Shown: positions 1 through 4,849 of the stretch, in pieces | How the letters are laid out: each line of letters begins with the position of its first letter | Numbering within the stretch: the stretch's first letter is position 1 | Assembly: GCA_946482625.1 (NCBI GenBank) | Contig: CAMLSH010000189.1 | Coordinates: forward strand, 1-7,410 | Source: an uncultured Opitutaceae bacterium | GTDB lineage: Bacteria; Verrucomicrobiota; Verrucomicrobiae; Opitutales; Opitutaceae | Length of the DNA: 7,410 bases | Reading direction: 5' to 3' | The notes under the pieces: generated by a model | The model's input: the letters and a program-made list of their open reading frames with translations, nothing else | The model's database searches: none | What the model was told of the DNA's origin: nothing | Translations under genes and position numbers: made by a program

Positions 1-1116
1 CTCGACGAAATGGCCCGCGGCGGAAACGGCGTGAGCTCCCTCGGCGGCCAGACGCTCAACCCTCACGCCCTCGACCTCATCCCCGGCGGCTCCAGCGCCG
101 GCACCGGTGCAGGCGTTGCTGCTGTCTACGCACATGTCGGCCTCGGCACCGAAACCGGCGGCTCCGTCCGCCATCCCGCCAACGACAACAACATCGTCGG
201 CATGGTCGCCACCGAAGGTCTCCTCAGCCGCGCCGGCATCATGCCCATCTCCATGTCGCAGGATCGCGGCGGCCCGATGACCATCAGCGTCTACGATTGC
301 GCCGTGATGCTGTCCGTCATGGCCGGCATCGATCCCAACGACCAGATCACCCGCCTCAGCATCGGCAAAACACCCGACGCGCCCTACGAGAGTTTCCTCA
401 AGCCCGGCTCTCTCAAAGGCAAACGCCTCGGCATTCTCCGCGATCTTTTCAAAACCGGCCCCGAGCACGCGGAGTACAATAAACTCATCGAAGACGCGGT
501 GAAGCAGATGAAGGACGCCGGCGCCGTCATCATCGATCCGGTCACCACCGGCACCGATCTCTTCGCGATGACCCAGGGCCAGAGTCTCGGCAACTTCGAG
601 TACAAGTACGCCTTCAACGCCTACCTCGCCGCCCGCGGTCCCGGCCAGCCCATCGCCACGCTCGCCGATCTGATCAAGAGCAGCAAATTCCACCCGCGCC
701 TGAAAGAGCGCCACGCCGAGTCGGAGGCCATGGGCCTCATGGAGTTGAATCCCGAATACGCCGGCAGGTACCGCAACCGCGCCATCCTCAAGGATCTCCT
801 CGAAGGCCTGCTCGCGCGTTACGACCTCGACGCCTTCGTCTATCCCGTCCGCTCCGGTCCCATGCCCAAGGCAGGCACCTGGCCCATGCCTCCCGGCGCC
901 TCCGGCCAGAGCGTCAGCGACTACTGCGGACTCCCCGCAATCACCGTCCCCGCCGGCTTCACTGCCGACGGCACGCCCAACGGCATCGAGTTCCTCGGCG
1001 CCGCCTTCGAAGACGCGAAGCTCCTCCAAATCGCCTACGGCTACGAACAGACCGCGCCGCATCGCAAACTCCCGAAAACCACACCGCCCCTCCCCGGCGA
1101 AACCATCACGTACTGA
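1..1116 (+). CDS. Amidase signature family amidase, 5'-truncated by window edge
   Basis: The reading frame is open from base 1, and the first complete codons (LDEMARGG) align with residue 165 onward of the next gene, so about 160 N-terminal residues, including the catalytic Lys, lie outside the window. 371 residues are visible. Amidase-signature enzymes hydrolyse carboxamides with a Ser-cisSer-Lys triad. Here the cis-Ser is in PGGSSAG (bases 91-93) and the nucleophile Ser is in TETGGSVR (bases 163-165), exactly 24 residues apart as in the family. The TET-G-S form of the motif and the following LLSRAGIMPISMSQDRGGPM stretch resemble peptide amidase (Pam)-type members more than GatA. The C-terminus (RKLPKTTPPLPGETITY) parallels that of the downstream gene, so the two are tandem paralogues. 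An in-frame ATG at base 10 is internal and not a start. Family assignment is secure; the substrate is unknown. Confidence 0.93.
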   Translation, partial: LDEMARGGNGVSSLGGQTLNPHALDLIPGGSSAGTGAGVAAVYAHVGLGTETGGSVRHPANDNNIVGMVATEGLLSRAGIMPISMSQDRGGPMTISVYDCAVMLSVMAGIDPNDQITRLSIGKTPDAPYESFLKPGSLKGKRLGILRDLFKTGPEHAEYNKLIEDAVKQMKDAGAVIIDPVTTGTDLFAMTQGQSLGNFEYKYAFNAYLAARGPGQPIATLADLIKSSKFHPRLKERHAESEAMGLMELNPEYAGRYRNRAILKDLLEGLLARYDLDAFVYPVRSGPMPKAGTWPMPPGASGQSVSDYCGLPAITVPAGFTADGTPNGIEFLGAAFEDAKLLQIAYGYEQTAPHRKLPKTTPPLPGETITY

Positions 1117-1125
1117 TCCTGATGT

Positions 1126-1149
1126 AGGCGGGGTGCCCCCACCCCGCTT
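1126..1149 (+). terminator. GC-rich stem-loop after the first amidase (possible weak terminator)
   Basis: A perfect 8-bp inverted repeat GCGGGGTG / CACCCCGC (1128-1135 with 1140-1147) encloses a CCCC loop. One A-T and one G-T pair can extend the stem. It starts 10 bases after the stop codon. Only two T residues follow directly, so it lacks the U-tract of a strong intrinsic terminator. It could instead stabilise the 3' end, cause partial termination before gene 2, or be a dispersed palindromic repeat. Confidence 0.5.
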
Positions 1150-1164
1150 CCCTCCGCCTCCGCC

Positions 1165-1199
1165 AATCGAAAATCGAGAATCAAAAATCGAAAATCCAA
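1165..1199 (+). repeat. Tandem 7-bp repeat, AATCGAA type, 5 units
   Basis: Five consecutive heptamers are visible: AATCGAA, AATCGAG, AATCAAA, AATCGAA, AATCCAA. The array ends exactly one base before the ATG of the next gene (A of ATG at 1200). Only 10 of 35 bases are G or C, against a strongly GC-rich surround. It occupies the place where a ribosome-binding site would be expected, and no Shine-Dalgarno-like purine run such as AGGAG is seen. The low-GC character could keep the start region unstructured, which is an inference. Confidence 0.85.
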
Positions 1200-2846
1200 A
1201 TGCTCCGTCTTCCCTCCTTCGCTACCTTCGCCTCCTTCGCGAGACCCCGCTTCCTCGCCTGCGCTCTGGTCATTGGTCATTGGTCATTGGTCATTCCAGC
1301 GAAGCTGGCCGCCGCCGAGCTCGATCTCTCCACCGCGACCATCCTCGATCTCCAAAAAGCCTACGACGCCGGCCTCACCTCCGAGAAAGTCGTCGAGGTC
1401 TACCTCAAGCGCATCGCCGCGTACGACAAAGCCGGCCCGAAACTTAACGCGATCCTCACGCTTCACCCGAAGGCACTCGAACTCGCCCGCGCCCTCGACG
1501 CCGAACGCAAAGCCAAAGGCCCGCGCTCGCTCATGCACGGCGTTCCCGTGTTGGTGAAGGACAACTACGACACCTTCGACCTGGCTACCACCGGCGGCGC
1601 CAAAGCCCTCGCCGGCACCGTTCCGTTCCGCGACGCCTTTACCGTCGCCCGCCTCCGTGCCGCCGGCGCGATCATCCTGGCGAAAACCAATCTCGACGAA
1701 TTCGCCCGTGGCGCCACCGGCACCAGCTCCCTCGGTGGCCAGGTGCTCAATCCGTACAACCTGGAAAAAATCCCCGGCGGTTCTTCCGGCGGCAGCGGAG
1801 CGGGCGTTACCGCGCTCTTCGGCTGGGTCGGCCTCGGCACCGAGACAGGCTCTTCTATTCGCAATCCCTCCACCAAGGCCAACCTCGTCGGCTTCGCCCC
1901 CTCCGAAGGCCTCGTCTCCCGCGGCGGAATCATCCCGATCTCGATCACTTACGACCGTGCCGGCCCCATGACGCGAAGCGTCACCGACGCCGCCATTACG
2001 ATGAGCATCATGGCCGGCACCGACGCGTCAGATCTTTTCTCATACAAAGGCCTCGGGAAAACGCCTTCCGACAACTACCTCTCATCCCTCAAAAAAGACG
2101 GTCTCAAAGGCGCCCGCATCGGCGTCGTCCGCGAGCTCTTCGGCACCGAAGAAGCCGACAAACCCGCCGTCGAACTCATCGAGGCCGCCATCAAGAAACT
2201 CAAGGATGCCGGCGCGGTCGTCATCGATCCGCTCCCCGTCGGCGCAAATCTCTGGGACGTCGTCCGCGAGACCAACTACGGCAACGCCGAGAACCGCGTC
2301 GCTCTCGAAGCCTACTTCGCCAGCCGCGGTCCCGATTTCCCGATCAAGACCATCCCCGACCTCGTCAAAGGCGGCGTCATCGGACGCCTCCAAAAGCGCT
2401 ACGGCGAAGAGCAGTCTGCCGCCGAGCCCACCGGCAACGCCGAGTACATCGCCAAACTCGAAGGCCGCTTCGTTCTCCAGAAATTTGTCCATGAGATCAT
2501 GGACCGCTGGCAGGTCGATGTCCTCGTCTACCCGCACGAGACCAAACCCGTTCGCACCATTGCCGACGCCGTTCCCAACAAAGGCGAAACCCCCGCCCCG
2601 ACCAACGAGCCCCGCAGCCGCGTAGCCGGCAACGGCAACCGCATCTCCACCGCCACCGGCATGCCCGCGATGACCGTCCCCGCCGGCTTCAACACCGACG
2701 GCGTCCCCGTCGGCCTCGAGATCCTCGCCCGTCTCTACGACGAGCCGACGCTCATCAAAGTCGCCTACGCCTACGAACAGGCGAACCCGCAACGTAAGTT
2801 GCCCGCCACTACGCCGCTCCTCGGCATCGAAAAAATCACCTACTGA
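1200..2846 (+). CDS. Amidase signature family amidase with Sec-like leader
   Basis: Complete 548-residue amidase-signature protein, expected to hydrolyse an amide bond outside the cytoplasm. The triad is visible: Lys120 in VLVKDN, cis-Ser195 in PGGSSGG, nucleophile Ser219 in TETGSSIR (24-residue spacing). LVSRGGIIPISITYDRAGPM (239-257) fits Pam-like members. The residue before the nucleophile is Ser218 where Gly is usual. Residues 14-39 form a Sec-type leader: an Arg-rich start, a hydrophobic core (FLACALVIGHWSLVI) and an Ala-rich end (KLAAAE), with a likely cut near 39. Much of this leader is encoded by a 7-bp tandem repeat and residues 6-14 by a 9-bp repeat. ATG 1200 is chosen as the only in-frame ATG ahead of the conserved domain; no Shine-Dalgarno is evident. 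It is a tandem paralogue of the upstream gene, and the next gene starts 4 bp after its stop, suggesting cotranscription. Family is sure; substrate is not. Confidence 0.93.
   Translation: MLRLPSFATFASFARPRFLACALVIGHWSLVIPAKLAAAELDLSTATILDLQKAYDAGLTSEKVVEVYLKRIAAYDKAGPKLNAILTLHPKALELARALDAERKAKGPRSLMHGVPVLVKDNYDTFDLATTGGAKALAGTVPFRDAFTVARLRAAGAIILAKTNLDEFARGATGTSSLGGQVLNPYNLEKIPGGSSGGSGAGVTALFGWVGLGTETGSSIRNPSTKANLVGFAPSEGLVSRGGIIPISITYDRAGPMTRSVTDAAITMSIMAGTDASDLFSYKGLGKTPSDNYLSSLKKDGLKGARIGVVRELFGTEEADKPAVELIEAAIKKLKDAGAVVIDPLPVGANLWDVVRETNYGNAENRVALEAYFASRGPDFPIKTIPDLVKGGVIGRLQKRYGEEQSAAEPTGNAEYIAKLEGRFVLQKFVHEIMDRWQVDVLVYPHETKPVRTIADAVPNKGETPAPTNEPRSRVAGNGNRISTATGMPAMTVPAGFNTDGVPVGLEILARLYDEPTLIKVAYAYEQANPQRKLPATTPLLGIEKITY
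1215..1241 (+). repeat. Tandem 9-bp repeat TCCTTCGCN type, 3 units
   Basis: Three nonamers, TCCTTCGCT, ACCTTCGCC and TCCTTCGCG, lie head to tail inside the first codons of the second amidase and encode SFA-TFA-SFA. The unit length is a multiple of three, so copy-number change would keep the frame, unlike the 7-bp arrays on either side. Confidence 0.7.
1256..1294 (+). repeat. 39-bp dispersed repeat containing 4 TGGTCAT heptamers (copy 1)
   Basis: CGCCTGCGC plus two bases is followed by four perfect TGGTCAT units (1267-1294). The same block recurs at 3016-3054 with 37 of 39 bases identical (differences at 1265 T/A and 1280 T/C). It encodes ACALVIGHWSLVI in the leader of the second amidase. The forward strand of a TGGTCAT array has no stop in any frame; the reverse strand has a TGA in every frame. 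Confidence 0.9.
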
Positions 2847-2850
2847 TTTT

Positions 2851-4788
2851 ATGCCCTTCCCACCGCATCGCCACCGATCCGGTGGCCCCACCGACTTAAA
2901 CGTTAAGCGCTCAACTTTGAGCGTTGAGCGTTCCGCTTCCTCCGCCGATTTTCCGGGTGGAGCGCGCACTCCGAGCGCGCTTCTTCGCGCCAATCTCGAT
3001 CAGGCTTCGAGCCCCCGCCTGCGCACTGGTCATTGGTCACTGGTCATTGGTCATCCTCTCCGCACCGCCGCTGTCGCCCTCGCCCTCCTCCCGCTTTCAT
3101 CCCTCTCCGCGGCAGCGCCAGCTAAGCCGCGCATCGCCATCTTCTCCGGCCCCACCGCCACCGTCCAAAACTCCCGCCCGCTCATCACGAGCAACAAAGC
3201 CCGCGCCGCCGCTGGTCTTCCTCTCCTCAAAGGCGCCGACGGCCAGCCCCTCGCCTTCGACGAACTGTTCCCGCAACGCGTCGCCGCTCCCGTCACGATC
3301 TACGTCGAGCAATTTACCGCCCACCCGCTCGAATCCGACGTCGCCGAACTCTACGCCAAACCCGACGGCTACGTCGCCGTCGACGGCTCGTTCTCCAAAA
3401 CCCGCCGCGCGCCCACCGACAAACCCGTCTACGCCGTCACCCTGAAACCCGAGGACGGTCTCTACCCGCTCCCCTTCATGGGCCTCCAGGCCGACGGTTC
3501 CGCTTGGGAGTCCACCGCCGCCAAACGCGGCGCACCCTTCGCCCATTCCCGTCAGACGTTCTACCCCGACGCCTCCCGCATCTTCGAAGACATCGAGCGC
3601 GCCGGCGGCCGCATCTACGAAAAAGCCTCCTTCGATTTCTACCGTCCGGCTCCATCCGGCGGATACACCAAGGGCCTCCCCGCTTCCAAGCGCACCGACA
3701 AAGGCACCGGTGACATCACCCCCGAAAAACTCGGCGAACACTTCTTCACCTACGGTCCGTACGGCGCTTCCGGCTCCCGCCAGCACCTCGCCCGCGCCAC
3801 CAACATCGTCCAAAAAGCGCTTTCCTCCGGCGACTACGAAGGCGCGATCTGGCTCGAAGGCAGCCCCAATGTCGAGGACACGACCTACTGGCTCAGTCTC
3901 GTCATCGACACGACCAAGCCCCTCCTCGGCAACTCCGCTCAACGCGCCCACGGCACGCTCAGCGCCGACGGCGACGGCAACATCGCCGACTCCATCGAGT
4001 ACATCACGTCACGCATCTGGGCCGACACCTCCGGTAAAGACTTCGTCGGCTCTTTGATGATTCAGGACAATGTCCTGCACAGCGCCCGCGAAATCCAAAA
4101 AGGCGACGCCCGTCCCGGCGGTTACGTCATCACCGGCGGCTTCGGCGGCATCGTCGGCACCATGGGCTACGGCCCGAAACTCACCTACGTCTCCGTCCGC
4201 AAATCCACCCACCGCTCTGACGTCCGTCTCACCCAGTCGCCCTCCAGCGTCCCGGCCGTCGTGCGTAGTGACTCCGGCCTGACAACTGTTCCCTTCGCCA
4301 CCAAAGACGCCGGCGGCGAACTCCTCCCGACCTCCATCCCGTCGGTCACCTTCGTCAAGTCAGCCCGCTGGCAGACCAACGACGACACCACGCGCGATCC
4401 GTCCACCCAAGTCGAGGTGCTCGCCCGCTTGGAATCCCTCCTGAGTGGTCCTCCGCAACTAGCCGGTTTCGTCGGCGAAGGCCTCGCGCCCTACGGCAGT
4501 CAGATCGCCTCCGTCGATGCCGCGCTCGATCTCGCCGCGCTTCACGGCTTCCCCGTCGCTCGCGCCGCCCGTGGCGACGCCCACGGCTTCATGCAGGGCA
4601 ACGACCAGAACCTCGCCATCGAGGGCAACAACCTCACCGCCACCAAGGCCCGCATCCTCCTCATGGCCTGCCTCCTCAAATTCGGCGCACTCCCGCCCGC
4701 CAAAGATCCGCGCAATCCCACGCCCGCCGAACTCACCGCCATCAAAGAAAAACTGAAACTCTACCAAGCCGTCTTCGACACCCACTGA
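2851..4788 (+). CDS. Exported, divergent asparaginase/glutaminase-fold protein
   Basis: 645 residues. Asparaginases deamidate Asn/Gln; here that activity is doubtful. Similarity is judged by eye: PRIAIFSGPTAT (93-104) resembles the N-terminal GGTIA strand with its catalytic Thr; GAIWLEGSPNVEDTTYWL (331-348) matches the THGTDTxEETA block; LSADGDGN (370-377), LMIQDNVLHSAREIQKGDA (402-420), LAGFVGEGLAPYG (537-549) and ATKARILLMACLLKFG (597-612) match later landmarks. Key changes: the Thr-Asp pair of HGTDT reads Ser338-Pro339, although Thr102 and the Lys equivalent (Lys417) remain. About 230 residues separate the two Thr blocks, where about 77 are usual, so an insertion of roughly 150 residues is present. 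A Sec-like segment lies at 71-89 (AVALALLPLSSLSAAA), preceded by a 70-residue low-complexity, repeat-derived leader. ATG 2851 is 4 bp past the previous stop; no other in-frame ATG precedes the domain (TTG 2917 is an alternative). Fold fairly likely; function open. Confidence 0.75.
   Translation: MPFPPHRHRSGGPTDLNVKRSTLSVERSASSADFPGGARTPSALLRANLDQASSPRLRTGHWSLVIGHPLRTAAVALALLPLSSLSAAAPAKPRIAIFSGPTATVQNSRPLITSNKARAAAGLPLLKGADGQPLAFDELFPQRVAAPVTIYVEQFTAHPLESDVAELYAKPDGYVAVDGSFSKTRRAPTDKPVYAVTLKPEDGLYPLPFMGLQADGSAWESTAAKRGAPFAHSRQTFYPDASRIFEDIERAGGRIYEKASFDFYRPAPSGGYTKGLPASKRTDKGTGDITPEKLGEHFFTYGPYGASGSRQHLARATNIVQKALSSGDYEGAIWLEGSPNVEDTTYWLSLVIDTTKPLLGNSAQRAHGTLSADGDGNIADSIEYITSRIWADTSGKDFVGSLMIQDNVLHSAREIQKGDARPGGYVITGGFGGIVGTMGYGPKLTYVSVRKSTHRSDVRLTQSPSSVPAVVRSDSGLTTVPFATKDAGGELLPTSIPSVTFVKSARWQTNDDTTRDPSTQVEVLARLESLLSGPPQLAGFVGEGLAPYGSQIASVDAALDLAALHGFPVARAARGDAHGFMQGNDQNLAIEGNNLTATKARILLMACLLKFGALPPAKDPRNPTPAELTAIKEKLKLYQAVFDTH
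2870..2892 (+). other. Two overlapping, mutually exclusive short hairpins at the start of gene 3
   Basis: GCCACCG-ATC-CGGTGGC (2870-2886) can form a 7-bp stem with a 3-base loop. GGTGG-CC-CCACC (2881-2892) reuses the right arm in an alternative stem, though its 2-base loop is too tight to form without opening the closing pair. Both lie just after the start codon of the asparaginase-like gene. They may be remnants of an intergenic palindrome now translated. A regulatory role is only a guess. Confidence 0.35.
2896..2930 (+). repeat. Tandem 7-bp repeat, TTGAGCG type, 5 units (copy 1)
   Basis: Heptamers TTAAACG, TTAAGCG, CTCAACT, TTGAGCG, TTGAGCG lie inside the leader of the asparaginase-like gene and encode LNVKRSTLSVER. 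A pure TTGAGCG array would give a TGA in every frame once per 21 bp. The third unit is changed so that this codon is TCA. A related array in the same coding phase lies at 4904-4938. Confidence 0.82.
2957..2980 (+). repeat. 13-bp-spaced GAGCGCGC direct repeat with GCGCGC dyads
   Basis: GAGCGCGC occurs at 2960-2967 and again at 2973-2980, separated by ACTCC. Since GCGCGC is self-complementary, the two copies also form a 6-bp stem with a 7-base loop. It sits between the TTGAGCG and TGGTCAT arrays in the leader of gene 3, which makes that leader a mosaic of repeats. Confidence 0.5.
3016..3054 (+). repeat. 39-bp dispersed repeat containing TGGTCAT heptamers (copy 2)
   Basis: Second copy of the block at 1256-1294. 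The four heptamers (3027-3054) are TGGTCAT, TGGTCAC, TGGTCAT, TGGTCAT. It encodes RLRTGHWSLVIGH just before the hydrophobic segment of gene 3. It is read in a different frame from copy 1, yet gives the same heptapeptide cycle. Confidence 0.9.
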
Positions 4789-4812
4789 CCCGCCGTCGCT
4801 ACGCGCCGGAAC

Positions 4813-4847
4813 ATCCAACGCCCAACACTCAACTCCCAACGCTCAAG
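4813..4847 (+). repeat. Tandem 7-bp repeat, NNYCAAC type, 5 units, inverted relative to 4904-4938
   Basis: Heptamers ATCCAAC, GCCCAAC, ACTCAAC, TCCCAAC, GCTCAAG fill most of the 61-bp gap before the Tat amidase and end two bases before its ATG. The unit is the reverse complement of the TTGAGCG family found just inside the gene. No Shine-Dalgarno-like sequence is visible between the array and the start codon. Confidence 0.82.
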
Positions 4848-4849
4848 TC

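Noticed and set aside
1..1116. GatA (Asp/Glu-tRNA amidotransferase subunit A) identity for any of the amidases
   Set aside because: No gatB or gatC neighbour is present, genes 2, 4 and 5 have export leaders, and the motifs of genes 1 and 2 are of the TET type, so a cytoplasmic GatA role is unlikely.
1117..1199. Sigma-70 promoter before the second amidase
   Set aside because: The AT-rich stretch is entirely the AATCGAA array; no credible TTGACA/TATAAT pair with proper spacing was seen.
1041..1280. Reverse-strand small open frame across the gap between amidases 1 and 2
   Set aside because: Its sequence is the reverse reading of the TGGTCAT, TCCTTCGCN and AATCGAA repeats; no independent support.
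2082..2993. Long reverse-strand open frame (303 codons) opposite the second amidase and the start of gene 3
   Set aside because: It is antisense to strongly supported coding sequence, is very rich in Gly/Ala/Val/Asp/Glu as expected from the complement of a GC-rich gene, and shows no domain motif.
3097..3951. Reverse-strand open frame (284 codons) inside gene 3
   Set aside because: Low-complexity Gly/Val/Glu/Asp composition typical of an antisense shadow; no recognisable motif, and it lies wholly within the asparaginase-like gene.
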